Positions 27,301 through 42,300 of a stretch of DNA of 64,000 nt are shown piece after piece (within the stretch, counting starts at the first letter, position 1; each line of letters opens with the position of its first letter). The notes beneath the pieces were generated by a model, which saw only the letters and a program-made list of their open reading frames with translations, was not told the DNA's origin and made no database searches. Source of the stretch: Sipunculus nudus (Eukaryota; Annelida; Sipuncula; Golfingiida; Sipunculidae). Location: the NCBI GenBank assembly GCA_026874595.1, contig CM049306.1, positions 40,858,019 to 40,922,018 of the forward strand. Reading direction: 5' to 3'. The position numbers and the translations under genes are program-made.

Positions 27301-30300
27301 GTATCTCTCTGATATAGGTTTTCCCTTACTATGGACACTTCCTGCTGGCTGTGACCATGCTCTTATGGAGAGTTGATTGGTTTATTCATTATTCTTGAAC
27401 TGCTTTGTTCATTAACCATGAAATATTCATGGACAGCAGATCAGCTTCATGAAGCAATGTGAGTGAGACACCCCTGCATTAAGCATGTGTGGTTATTATT
27501 TCTTCCAGCATATATATCGGTTCAGATTGCCCAAATATAATCTTTAGCTTTTACAAGGTATGTTTTCACTGATCTATGTCAAATTGTTAAGAACATACAA
27601 TGCACTATGAAATCAAGTAAAAGCATGAAACAGAATAAGTGTTATTGAACATTTAAAATAGAAACAAGGGACCCATGGGTCACGGTGCTCAGCTTAAGTT
27701 TGAAATTTTTGCAAATGCAAAATATTCTATTTTAATGTTTTTCATTTATATAAGCATATGAGAAGCTAAGAGGAAAGAGGCCCTCCTACTTGGTTATAGT
27801 CAAGTTCTAAATATATGATTGCAAACTAATACTCTAACAAGACTGTCATGAAGTAAAACAGTAAAAATTTTGAGATACTGTGATGCATATGAAAAATATA
27901 CAGATGGACAGGCCAGTGGACAGAATGGACTAATACCTTTATTTCACTTTCAAGGGAATAATGCATTTAAGTTTATATATAAGCCTATTATTTAAGCATA
28001 TCCACTTTTTCCATTAAAATAGTTTTTATCTGATTAATTTTTTTTTATTTACAAGTTTTATAAATTTGTATTAAAAAACACTGAAAATATAAGTTAAAAT
28101 ATTAGAATTCTACGTTGCAATCATTATATATCCAGAGTGTAGCTCATATTGGGTCATATTATGCATACACATATATTTTTATTATTTTAAAATCACAAAT
28201 TTTTAAACTGAATTTAAAAGAAAATAATGCCACAACATGGCATCTACAAGATTATTCCTTGAAACCCTATTAAAAAGTTTTGCACATTGGAGTTTTCAGT
28301 ACATGCTTAATCTTATTCACCAAAATAAATAAAAGATTCAGTAAATTTGGTATAATATAAACATCTTTTCAAATAAAGTATACACACAGTTGGTTGAATG
28401 AGGGACAAACAATATAATTATGCTAATTACAATCTAAGCTATAATTTATTACTGGAATTAATAGTCAATTTCACACCTGGTGAAGTTTTTACTCTTCTCA
28501 AGTAAGGAATTACTTATCTGATGAACATCCACACGTTCATAGCAATACACCACTTTGTGGACACAATTAAATGTGCACTTTAATCATTGGAACCCTGGTG
28601 GTAAATACAAAATCTATAATGTAGCACTGCATAGCCAAGAATAAAAATGAAATACAGAAAATTATAACATTCATCTAGTTAATGCACCAGCTGGGGGGGG
28701 GGGGGGGGTGGGAGTGCAGGGCAGAGGGGAAGCCTGCTAGTAGTGGCCAAGCTGAGCCAAGGCAAGCTGCCTGGGGTGGGTTACATGATGCAAGTGAAGG
28801 CTGTACTACTAGGTGGGCTAGATGTAAACAACACTTGACATGGTGTATGAAGACTTGAATAAAAGCTACTATTTTCAATCAATTCTTTTGAAATTTCAGA
28901 TTTTAAAAGATTAAATCCTTATGTATATATGCTGTGAAAATTAAATCAACAGTGCTTACAGGGAAAAACGTGCCATTGCCAAAGTTGGACAAAATTTAAG
29001 GTACTGATTTTTTATTTATGCTAATAACTTGAAAAATTTGCAAAATTCAGATCTAATTTTGGGTAAACTAAATTGAATCTTGATTATATAAAGTTATATT
29101 CCTGAAAAAAAAGTCTCCAGCTTCAGCAATTCTCATCTTAGGAGAGTAAATATATTTCTTGATTTTTTAAAAAGTGCATTATGTTTGGGCCCATAACTTT
29201 AAAAAAATATGCAATACTGACATCATTTCTGGCATGTGGATACGAATGTATAGAAACATATGTATATTATAAAAATTATCAAAGTCAGATCAGTGGTTTT
29301 GATATTAGGCAGTCTTAAAGTGTAACAATGGGTTTTTAATGGAATAATGAAGTTTTTCATTAATATCTCGAAGGAATTAAGTCCTAGTGACCAAATTCTT
29401 GGCATGATAGGGGATTTTGGAAACATCAAACTGTATGCCAAATTTAAGGAACTTAGAGCTGAAGCTCAGGAACCGAGCTCTAGCAAACTGCATAAAACTA
29501 GCTTGATGTAAACAATATGTGACATGGTGCTTGAAAACTTGAATAAAATCTACAGTCCTTGATCAACTGGTTTCAAATTTTTGGTGTTTACAAATGAAAT
29601 GCTATTAAAAACATGCTTTGAAAATTAAATCCACAGCAGTTACAGGAAAAAAACGTGCCATGGTCAAAGTTGGGCAAAATTTAAGGTACCAATTTTTTAA
29701 TTTTGCTAATATTTTAAAAAAAATTAAAAGATTTTGATCTAATTTTTGGTATACAATTTAATTTTGATTAATAAAAGTAATATTACTGGGAAAAAAGTGC
29801 TTAGCTTTAACAAGTTTTGTGTTAAGTGATCAAATTTCTTTCCTGATTATTTACAAAATGCATTATGTTTGGGCCCATTACTTTTTTAAACTATATAATG
29901 CAGACCTTATTTGTGGCATGTACATAGGAACTATTTAGAGGATTATTTATGGTAAATATGAGGAAAAACAGATGAGTGGTTTTGATATTAGGCAGTCCTG
30001 AAGTGTGAAAATAGGTTTTTAATAAAAAGTTGAGGTTTTTCCTTAATTTCTCTAAGGAAAGAAGTCGCAAAGACCCAGTTTTTGGCTTGGTAGGAGATCT
30101 TGGGGACAACTAACATTATGCCGAATTTTGGATTCCTAGGTCTTACGGTTTGAAAACGTGCAACATCTACGGACGGACGGACGGACGGACAGACGGATGG
30201 ACGACGGACAATGGACCAAGACTATAGCTCAGATGACTTATAGTCAGCTGAGCTAAAAATTTGTTATATATTAAAATAAAATATGAACTAGAATTAAGAA

Positions 30301-33300
30301 AATGTTTTCTGATTTACTTGGTTTAATGAAAAAAATCTCCACATGTGGTTCTAACTTACCATAGCACAGCCAAGGTTATGACCCATGTAGTCTGTTGAGT
30401 TGGCTGTAAGAGGGCGCCACTGGCCGCCCTGGTCCAGGGTAATGACTGTCTCCCAGCTGAGTCCTGTCATCCGGTTAGCGATGTAAGTGCCATTCATGGA
30501 CCTCACCTACAATGACACACATGTACAATGAGTACAGTCATACCAGGAGATGTATTTGAACACTTATGTGGCATGTTTACCACACTAAAAACAACTGAAA
30601 CTAAGAGAATAACCAAAATGAGCAAACCAAACCAGAGCTAAGCTACAGGAGAGGAAGAGGTTTTCTGAGCAGTACTGTTGACTTGGCCAAAGCTAGGCCA
30701 TGCCTGCTCCCTCAGCAACCACAAAATGGATAGTTATAGACTTTTTTTATTCATTTAAGTCTATTTTAAGGAGAAAATTACAAATGATAGAGCTGAGATG
30801 GCCTAAGCTTTGATTTTGTAGATGCAACTTTAAGCCAAGTACAAAAGTATCCAAGATGCATGATCCATCACAGCTCAAGACCACCCACACCACGGGCAAG
30901 ACAAGAAGACGAATGAGCCAACAGAGCCATACTCAGTGGTAAATACATGATCACTCCAGCCACCAGCAACTAGACAGTTCAGCACTTGTCTAGAAATCTT
31001 ACAGCAAATTAATTGAGAGCGATCTTATCTATCATCATCAGTTGAGCAAATTAAACATAAGTTGTTATCATAAAAATAAAATACAATCAGTTGTCATGTA
31101 TATTGGGTATTGACTACATCAGGCAATAATGGTATATACAAATATATATATGTATTTCAAAACTATGACATTAAAGTATGGCATTACTGTTTTCACTCTT
31201 CCAAATCACAGACAACCCAAAAGGTGAACTTCAGTGATTATAGGCCTGACAATTCGTACATCTTTCCCCAGCCCTTTTAAAGGGACCTTTTCTCATGCCA
31301 GGTATGTTAAATAAACCTGAGGTACAGTGTTTTCTATGTTAAATTTTGTGTTACCTATCAATATTTCATTCTAAAGCTGCTTACTTACTTCTGCATACAA
31401 GTAGAAATTTGTGGTGCAAAAAAGATAAAAAGCAAGATACCTGGTGATGTGTAGCGTAATTTCACAATAAAAATTTTCCAGCTTCCAAACAGCTGGCTAT
31501 AGGTTAACGAAAATCTTTTATCTGAAAATATATATGCAAAATGTCTGACTACAGAGAACCTAGACAAATTAGGCAGTCCTAGACGCCAATCTAGAAGGCA
31601 CTTTAGTGGCACTCTAGACAGTATTTTACACTGACAGCTGTAACTCTCAACTGACTTTTTACTTCAAACTTACATATTCAGAGCCTGGTTCAGACATGTA
31701 TTGCTTGCTTTGTTCACTCACCTCTGTAAACTCCAGACTGAAGAGTCTGACACCTTGCTGAAGACTCTTGATGTTTTGGAGACTTTCCACATAGAAGCGT
31801 CCAGTGGTGTCAGACACATAAAGATTGACCATTCCCGTTCTCAGATGTTTTACGGCGAGAAACACCTGATGTTCATCCGCATCGAGTAAATAGCAGTCCT
31901 GTCAAAGATGGAAAGCAGAGTATGTAATGAGCTCAACTGAAAAAGTTCTTGTTTCTATGTTTTGGTGGCCTAATTATATGTGAAACATTAGCATGCCATT
32001 TAAAAACAAGGTCTACAAGCCTAATGTGAACCTGTAATGGGATAAATAGTAGGTATAATCCTTGGTTGATTATCTTTTTTAATCTAAAATATGTGAACCT
32101 GCGTAATGGAATAAATAACAGGTATAGTCCTTGGTTGATTTTTGTAATATATTGAAAATATGCCCTTATGTGACCGAAACAGATATCTACCTTAACTGGT
32201 ATATCACCAGGGAAATAGCCTCTTCTGAATGGAGACCGCTTGCCTTTTTCAGGATAAGAAATGTACAAGTCAGTTGATTCTGCTGTAGTTTTCTGCAAAA
32301 TAAATACAAAATATTCAACATTACTTCAATGCTACATGGAGCTAAGGGGTAACACAATTTATGTGCATCTAAACCCATACAAAATCCAGACCAGCAAGTT
32401 TTTGGATCTAATGTATTTACCTGGAAGGTAATATTGCATTAACCCACACAGCTAACGATGCACTCAGGTTTTGTTTTCTTTCTTTCTCTCTGCACTTTTT
32501 CAGTTAAAGCAGTCATTGGACTATTTTTTTATGAAGAACCTGAAGTCTTCTTACTTCTTTCAGAAGTGACATATTTTAGGGGCAAAAATGAATACATTAA
32601 GATGAATTATGACCACCGCAATTATAACTTACCTTCAGAAGCAGGATTTATATCATCTATATTCAAGAATCAGAGCAAACCAAAAGGGACATGCTGTACA
32701 GTTGCATCTCACAAAATAAAAGCTCAAATAAATCATCAAGTCAACACCAAATGACACTGTTAGCCATGGCCTACTTAATAACTCACTTGAATGAACATGT
32801 ATTCTTGAAGAACCAGAAGAGAGGACACGTCAATGGACCCGGTGCTGTTATCGAAGGTCTGATCAGTGCAGTAAGGCATCCCACAAGTCTTCAAGTAGTA
32901 ACGTCCTGTACGCGAGAGAAACAGAGGTTCACAATCAACATTAGATCAGTCAGTAGATTCAGTAGAGTACCCAAAATATTTAAACCTCAGTTGTAGAAAA
33001 CCAAAGCATTACAAATCCTAATGTAAATATTTTCATGTTATTAAAATTATTATAATTTTCTTAGCAGGTATTTGGTGTCTGGAAAGTTTTTCCTCAAAAT
33101 TACATGCAAAGTCAGTTGTTGGAGGGGGGGGGGCTATTAGCGTGAAGAATGGTATTAAATAAGCCGTATCAGCCATATACAACTTCTTACCTTGAACGAG
33201 AGGATCCTGTATCTCCATGTGTATGAAGGTTTCATTATCAAGTCCTGGTGTCCCCCAGTAAAAGCGTGGGTTCACATAGCCAGACACAAGGTTCCAACCA

Positions 33301-36300
33301 TTCTTCCCCAGGGTCTTAGACATATACAGCTAAAATATATGAAAATTCAATGTAAATCAATGATTATACTATAGGCCCAAATTTGATTAGCTCTGAAAAT
33401 AAAAACAACTCTTAAATCTCTAGCCAGCAATGGTTAATATTGTCTTAGGAACAAACTTTTACTCTGCTTATATTTAATGTGTTTAGGTAAAAATATACAA
33501 TAATTTCCTGAAGGAACAGGGTGGGGAACAGGGAAGTTCTTTTAATCAATGCCCACTGAATCACTGTGGCAACTGAAAATAGATGTTCAGATTCAATTTT
33601 TTAAAAATTTAATGGTAATTGAAGAAGGAGGGTTAAGAGATTAAAAAATTTATAAAATTTAAAAAATATGACCTTAGAAAAACACAGAGTTGAAGATAAA
33701 AGAATCCTTTGCACACATGGTATTATGTGAATATATTCAATGAATGGAGTTGCCAATACACATGTATATGTTAATGGAGAGGTTAGTTTAAATAAGGGAA
33801 ATATTTAATTATAAGTGTTTCACCATAGTTTTTGATAGGGCTTCCACTGCCACACCTACCCTTGTCACTCATGACACTGAATAGAGAATTCTATCTTACT
33901 CTTAATAATAATTACTAATCTCACCTCTTGTTTTTCCTCTGAATACAATAGCACCCACTTCTCCCTCATTGGATGAAACAGTATCCAGTCCGGCCTCACT
34001 GGTGCCGGCTTTTTCTGAAAGCTCTTGCCTTCATCTTCTGTCACATGCACCATCTTATTCTTCACATCCGTCAAAATCAGCTGAAGATTTGTCAAAGAAT
34101 GAAAATATACACAGTCATGATTGACAGGGACCTGGCATCGATATACAGCTATTTCAAACTGATATTTAATAACCTGCACCACAAGGCCAAAGGAAAAGGT
34201 AAGGTTCTCAGGTAGCACTGTTTCAATTTTAACCCCACGCATTAAAATTTTTATTTTAATTTTCATCTTTCAAGAGGATAAAAAAATTATACAATTTTGA
34301 TAAGATTTCCTTTGTTATGTAGTGCATAAACCTGTTTAGCAAAAATTTCTGTTATTTTCATATTTTTTCCTGATCATATGACATTTTATCAAAACATACA
34401 AAAAATAGGTAACCAAAATAACTGCACGCCCGCACTGATTTAAAAAAAAAGTGCCGGAGAACCCTACTTTTTTTGGCATAAATCACACAGTATAGCTCTC
34501 ACCAATACAATAATCACGCTGCTAAAAAATCTTTTCTTATTTAGATATTTCTTATCCAAAGAGTCTACTGACAAGAGATCCATAAGATTCAAAACATTTC
34601 AATTGTGACATGGTGGCTTGGATGGCGCGTATAACTATGACCCAGTACTGGTAGTTCATAAATTTTCTGAACAAGGCCTACAGGCCTAATGCGAACCTGT
34701 GCATTGAGAAATACACCAGGTATAATGCTTCAATGCTGGACCATGTATATGATGGATATGAACAATGCAAGTACTTAACATTTTGAATAAAAAACAATTA
34801 CACAAACATCACTGCTGGAATTCTGGCGTGGGTGCACACAACACTAAAAAGATTGTAGCTGGCACCACCAGTCTTGTATACAAAGAAGCTACCAGGGATA
34901 TTTACATATGCCCAATTTCAGACTGATATATCAAACTCCTTCTGAGAAAAACGCAGGGACACACACCATGCAAAAGTCATTGTAGGTGGCGACAACTGTC
35001 TTGTGAGCGAAAAAGCCATCAAAGACACATAGGCAGGTCAAAATATTAGGCCAATACATCAAACTTACCTTTAGTCTGATGCATGGGGCTGACCAGGCTT
35101 AGGTGAGAAAGGCAGTTGCCCCGAGTGAACTGTGACAAACTGCTTGCTCAGGCTACTGCACTGAGTGAACTCTTGACCAGCACCTGGCTAGACTGAGTGA
35201 ACTTTTGACCTGTACCTGGCTGCACTGGGTGAACTCTTGACCTATTGCATAATCTGACACAGTTGGCAGTCTGCCAAAGCTATAAATACATTCAGGCTCA
35301 ACTATTATGCCAAATATGATGCAGTGAGCAGTCTTCCAAAGCTATAAATAGAATGCAGCTACTGCACTGAGTGAACTCTTGACCTCTACCTGGCTGCACT
35401 TCTTCCAATCCTGGCACTGTGCCAAAACTATTTATAGAGCTGACATCATCTTGGCTAATGGCCAACATCAAGGCACTGGCATTCTGCCAATGGTAAACCA
35501 AGTGCTGCCATCTGTACACAAAAGTGGTCCCTACTTGAAATAACTTTGAAATTTATTTTTAATTATTATTTAATACGAAATGCTTTTCAGGTAACTTTTT
35601 ATAGTCAGAAATCAGGAATATATGTTAAATTATTACAGATGCATACTGAATGCAAAATTAAAATACAGATATATCTCATTGATGGCAAATTCTTGAATTA
35701 AGTTGAGTAGGGATACCAATAATTTATAATCCACTTACAGTTGTCTTTATATAGCCATAGAGAGCTGAATATCCATGATTGTAACATTGCCTGGTATGAT
35801 TAAAAAACTCAACATTAATCTAAATATTTTAAAAGCTTTTAAAAAATTTTCTTGTCAATATTAACCAAAGATAACCTGAAATCTAAATGTCTAGTGGCAT
35901 GACGTAATAGATGCTGATAAACTGGTGCCAGGCTAGATGTAACAGCATAACACAGCTAACATATATGGTAAAATGACTCAATTCAATCTCCATCATTCAG
36001 CCAAAAATCATCCATGTGGAACCATTAATGACAATTATTATAAGAATTATTGTAGGAATTATTCTTGTAAAATATTTAACAAACTGGCTTCGGTGGTATC
36101 AGTCGAAAAATGTTTCACAGGTTTATAACTCATAAAGGAAGATACAGCAAACTGGCTAAGTTCAGCTTCCTGTAACTCAGCCAAAAAGCACTGAACCAAA
36201 ACCATTTGAACAAACTTGAATTATCACCATCTGAGGATAATTAATGTGTAAGATTTAAGAATTTGGCCCAGCGGTTTTTGAGAAGAAGATCTTTGTAGCC

Positions 36301-39300
36301 ACTGAGCAAAAATGGGCTGTTATGGCATATGACTAAATTCAGCTTCCCATAACTTGGCCAAATGTCACTGAAAAGAAACCATTTGAACAAACTTCAGAAA
36401 GCACTACCCTAGGATCATTTCTATGCGATATTAATCATTTTGGCCATATGGTTTCAGAGAAGAAGTTTTTTGTAGCCCTCAGTGTGATACAGGCACTGAT
36501 GACCCCCGTACAATAAAGGCCAATGCAGGTGGCGCCACCAATACCTCAATTTCAGATATGTCCTATGTATCCAACATTGGCATAAAATTTGGTGATGATA
36601 GCTCCAGCCTTTTCTGAGATTTACATTTTAATATGCTTTTTTGCAAAGTTAACAAAGTTCAACCTCCTGTAACTCGGCCAAAAATCTCCGAACTGGAACC
36701 ATTCGAACAAACTTGAGAAAGATTGTTCCAGGGATCATTTCTGTGAAATATTGGACAATTTGGCTGGACAGTTTCGGAGAAGAAGATTTTTAGAGCTTTT
36801 TTTAGCTTTTTCCCTATAAAATCTAAGAAAATGCAGTTAGAAAAAAAATAAACAAAATCCGATATAGTTTTTTGGATGACTGATTGTTTGCAAATAATTT
36901 GGTGATGCTAGCTACTGCCGTTTTTGAGATAGCTATGGTTAACGTACAGACGACGCACGACGCACGATGCATGACGCACGACACACGACGGACGACGACG
37001 CACCATCGCATAAGCTCACAGGTTCGATAAAAATGAACATTTTATGATTTTTAAATTAATCTAAGACCTCAAACATAAATAAAAGAGCATATAATTTTTT
37101 ACTTACCTTGGACTTGTTTCTGGGACACAGGAAGTATCTCTGAATAAGAGTTCCCCCAGAAAACTTGACTGGATTAAATGATGAGCCATAGTCAGCTGAC
37201 CTACAAATTTATATCACCACTAGATCAGGTCTGACACACACAGGTTTTAAGATTACTGTGGATTCAGAAAATATTGTGGGTTTAGAATTTTGTGGTTTTG
37301 ACATGATACACTATTCATGGGGTTTAAACTTTCATTGATTACTTGTTTCAGGTTAGGTCTTCTGTCAAAATTAATCTGTGAACAGACCTAATTATAAGCC
37401 TAAGATCAATAATTTTTTGTATAAGAAATGCATCAAATGTTTACAACATTTACTTGACTACTTATTAAACTAAATGTCATTTTCACACAACCCATTGTGC
37501 AAGAGGTAGGCTTAATGGCACAACAACTAAAATACTGGCTTCTTATATGACACATGGGTGACAATTTGTGAGTACATGTATATCTCAATAGATTTCACAT
37601 TAATGATCGTGGGGTTTTTAATTTCAAAATTTTTTAACTTTTATCAATGGCAAGGCTATATTTATGTTTGAAAAGGAGCCTTTTTAACTATTAATGTCAA
37701 TCTGGTAATGTGACAGGTTGCAGTTTGTTAAATACCCTTATTATCACTCACTTAACGATCTCTTTTGCTGAAAATTCCCAATTATCTCTCATGCAATCAG
37801 TCTCATGCTCTTTTCCTGCCGTAGCAGTCATCTCGGGCAATTGACAAATGTTACAAAATCTTTAACCCTTGTCATAAACAACAAAATATGTAAAAGATAT
37901 ATACCCAGATGTCTTTTTAAGCCGTTATGAAATTTTCATGTTTATTTTGGGTGTGTATATGCAATAATCAAGGCAAATGTAAGCTGCTGAAAAGCTGTCA
38001 ATGTGACAATCCATGAACTGGCAGTACAATTCTGGATAGCAAGAAGCAACCACTACCAAAATTTGACACTCTGATACTCAATACTAGAGCATTGTTTTTC
38101 AATAAAAATTTGATTTAAAGGTAAATTGTAAACTTAGAATAAATCACAAACATATTTCTCGGGAAACTGTGTCCAATTTTGAAGTGTCCTCAAATATATT
38201 GCTCAAGGTATCTCACTGATGTGCATGCTGTCAGCCATTTTACTTTTGAGTCCAAATTGAGCAAACTATGTGTTACATTTTACAATATCTTGACTATGTG
38301 CTACTCCTTGTCTGCATTATTTCTGCAGCATTAGTAAGAGGACTAACAGAATTTTAAAATGATACTTTTTTATTTTTATTTTATTATTTTTTTCTAACTT
38401 TTTAACAATTAATTTTTCAAAATGAATTTTAATATAGTTGCCTGAAAAATATTTTCAATAAAATTATATGATGATGAAGCTTAAGAAGTGAACATTAATA
38501 TATGAGCATTGTTTTTTTCACAGTTTGCCAACATTAGGACAGATGGTAGAAATGTGGGTCTGACACTGTTTCTCTTACAGGTCACATAAAACTTATGTTT
38601 CCATATATGAACTTGTAAAATACACCATTAGAAAGAAGAGAATTTAATCTTTACTGCTATATATATTTCATTGTCATATAATAAATATAAAGTCAAACTA
38701 GAATACGGGTAGTCGACAAGCGACTACGTGTATCCGCCAAAATCAGAGAAGGACGGGTGAAGTGAGGCATTGATTGAGTGGCAAGGGGATATAGAGTTAC
38801 ATGTGTTAAATAGTAGAATGGATCTCTGCCACATAAACATGATTGTAGGTGGCGCCACCTGTTATTTGAACGAGAAACTATCCAAGATATATACACATGC
38901 CGAATTTTAGGTGAATTAGTGAAACCACTGCAGAGATATGAGTGATTTTAACCCCAGGCAGATTAACAAATGGACCCTGTGCAAACATGGTTGCAGGTGG
39001 CGCCACCTTTTGTTGTGTATGTTATAAAGCTATCCCAGGGCTACATTTGTGTAAAAAATTTTTCCGGATCGGTCAAACGGTTCCTGAGATATATGGATTT
39101 ATGTGTGGAGTGTTAACGTGAATGTAGGTGGCGCCACCTGTCATAAAATCAAGAAAGCTATCTAGGATGTATACACATGCCAAATTTTAGGTGAATTAGT
39201 CAAACCACTGCAGAGATATGAGTGATTTTAACCCCAGGCAGATGAACAAATAGACACTGTGCAAACATGGTTGCAGGTGGCGCCACCTTTTGTTGTGTAT

Positions 39301-42300
39301 GTAATAAAGCTATCCCAGGGCTACATTTGTGTAAAATTTTTTTCCGGATCGGTCAAACAGTTCCCGAGATATATGGGATTATGTGTGGAGCGTAAACGTG
39401 AATGTAGGTGGCGCCACCTGTCACAAAATTGAGAAAGCTATCTAGGATGTATATGCATGCCGAATTTTAGGTGAATTAGTCAAACCACTGCAGAGATATG
39501 AGTGATTTTAACCCCAGGCAGATGAACAGATGGACACTGTGCAAACATGGTTGCAGGTGGCGCCACCTTTTGTTGTGTATGTTATAAAGCTATCCCAGGG
39601 CTACATTTGTGTAAAATTTTTTTCTGGATCGGTCAAACGGTTCCCGAGATATATGGGATTATGTGTGGAGCATTAACGTGAATGTAGGTGGCGCCACCTG
39701 TCACAAAATCGAGAAAGCTATCTAGGATGTATATGCATGCCGAATTTTAGGTGAATTAGTCAAATCACTGCAGAGATATGAGTGATTTTAACCCCAGGCA
39801 GATGAACAGATGGACACTGTGCAAACATGGTTGCAGGTGGCGCCACCTTTTGTTGTGTATGTTATAAAGCTTTCCCAGGGCTACATTTGTGTAAAATTTT
39901 TTTCCGGATCGGTCAAACGGTTCCCGAGATATATGGGTTTATGTGTGGAAACAGACGCACAAACGGACGCTGGGCAGAGACGAAAGGTCAGAGGTCAAGG
40001 TCACTTGGTTAGGCACCAGTTCACATGTGACCCGATAATTTGTGTAAGTTTCGGAAAAATCTGTCCAGTAGTCTCAGAGGAGTTCTCCGGAAACGAACGC
40101 GGCGGCGGCGGCGGCGGCGGCGGAACCCGGTCAAAAACATAGTATCCGCAAAACTTCGTTTTGGCGGATACAATTGTGACTTGGTAAATCACAGTAATTT
40201 GCTGAGTTCAGGCCTGTGGAAAATGCTGAGCCACCTAATTAGCAGGGGGTCTGTATTACCTAATAAACGCTACACTTGCATTCCACGAAGATAAAAACCC
40301 AAATAACAATTCTGAATAAACAGTATTTACTTTTCTAAGTTTTACTTACCTGCTGAATTAAGTTCTATATCCCACAAAACTTACAGTGACATAATGAAAT
40401 TTTTTTTTTTATAGCTGCTATTGAGAATATAAATGATAAAGCTTTTATGTGTAATGCTTTAACTGAATATTTCATCAAGTCAACAAGATGTACACAATAT
40501 ATTGGTGACAACTTTCTGACATGTTCACATGTATCAAACATTTAACAGGGTATCAAAAGGTTTGAATGAGAAGAAAAACTGAATTCTAATAATGATTTAA
40601 CTTTAATTTAGAGTTTTTGCCATATATAATTGATGATGGTTTAGTGCTAAGAAAACACAAACCTGTAGAGTTTGCTGTCAATCACTGTTCCATTGATGCG
40701 ACTTCTTTTTCTGGTCAAGATAAACATCACCTGAAATCATTAAATATCACGGGATATTTATTGTAAAATAAAAATATATAACACAATTAACAGGGAATGA
40801 CAAACTGTCAACTCAAATATCAACTTAAAAACTTAGAAGTAATGGTGATAACATGCAAGATTTGCAACCAAAAGAAATCCTTTGTTCCATGTTACCCTCC
40901 ACAATACAGTTCTGAACATCATGAAAAGTTTACATTATTACTATGTCAATAAATTACAGTGTGCTTAATTTTTAATCTGTCTCAATGTAGCTATGAATAC
41001 CTGACTCAGTAGGCATTTAAATTGAGCTTGTAAGCCTACCTTGAATTGCAAGCCGTATGGAGGAATGTACTGCAATGTTTACCTATCCTGTTGCATTGAT
41101 ATCATGTTAAACAGCCAATAATCTTAATATTAGGCTTTGGGTGATGATTTAAAACAAAAGAATACATGTTTGTGAACTCACAAACCCAACTGAAAATCTG
41201 TCTCTATGGATATAAATCATTTCCTGTATCACTCATAAGTTGGCTATCATCCAATAACCCGTGTGAACCATGCTTGTATTCATGCAGTCAGAAAATCAAG
41301 AAACATGCAGAGGGATTTACCAGTATAATGAGTAAAAAACAATTTTTTTTTAATTAAACAGAAATTCTATAAATTATAATGATGCATCTGGTGAGTTAAA
41401 AACCAAGTTTTTTAAGTTAAACAGAAACCTTATAAATTATAAGGACACATCCAAACAGAATTGTACCGTTACATGGACAGCGTATTGGTACATTTAAAAG
41501 ATGAGCAGTGGTGAGAGCAGCATCCATTTCTGGACAACTGGTGGACCCACGTGCATCACACCTCTGACAGAGCTCTGTTGAACAGGGGCAGTGCTTGGAA
41601 AAAAGTTCTAGTGCTTGGTAGCCCCATGAGTGACAGCTGTCAAATCAGGATACTGCTCATCAAAAAGGTCCAGAGCTCAGCACACAATTTGGAGAACAGT
41701 AAATCAGTAACATTATTCTGGCTTTATCAACAGTTAATTAATTGACAGTTTAAAGGGATATAATAAGGAGCAATACACTATCTTTTGCACTATCAGTTTT
41801 GCTTTATAATACAAAAGTATTGAAGCAAAACCATCCCAGCACAAAGTTATAATACATCCCATTCAGCTGCTTATTATGGTTCTGCGAGTGAGTATACAAA
41901 GCTCTCGCGTAATCCTGTGTATCGGGTGCCTGAACCTGATTTTTTTGTGTGCAAAATCAGTCGAGGCATCTTCTGACCAACACTGAGATGTTATGGCCTG
42001 ATGCACGGTGCCCCACTAGACTCAGTTGTTGCTCTGTTGTATTTATACAGAGCCACAGGCCTCTGCCTTCATTTATCTATAGTGGATGTAGCACAAACAA
42101 GTGTCTGCACAGCACTTGTTCTTTCCAGGGTTGGCACAATCTTCCCGGAGGGAAGGGAAGGGAAGGGAAGAAATACTTTCTTCCTGGAAGGGAAGAAATA
42201 CTTTCTTCCCACCATTTCTTCCCAGGGAAGAAATAGATTTACAACATACCTGTCATTCACGTTGTTCAAGTGACATTTTGGCATATCATATTTGTGCAAA

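Noticed and set aside
33865-34266. 133-residue stand-alone protein
   Set aside because: Only 33925-34080 is coding (SorCS exon 4). The extensions are intron sequence beyond clear AG and GT sites.
39810-40294. Overlapping open frames of 60-110 codons, one with a glycine or arginine run
   Set aside because: They are translations of the Helentron-like element; the Gly/Arg runs are readings of the (CGG)8 tract.
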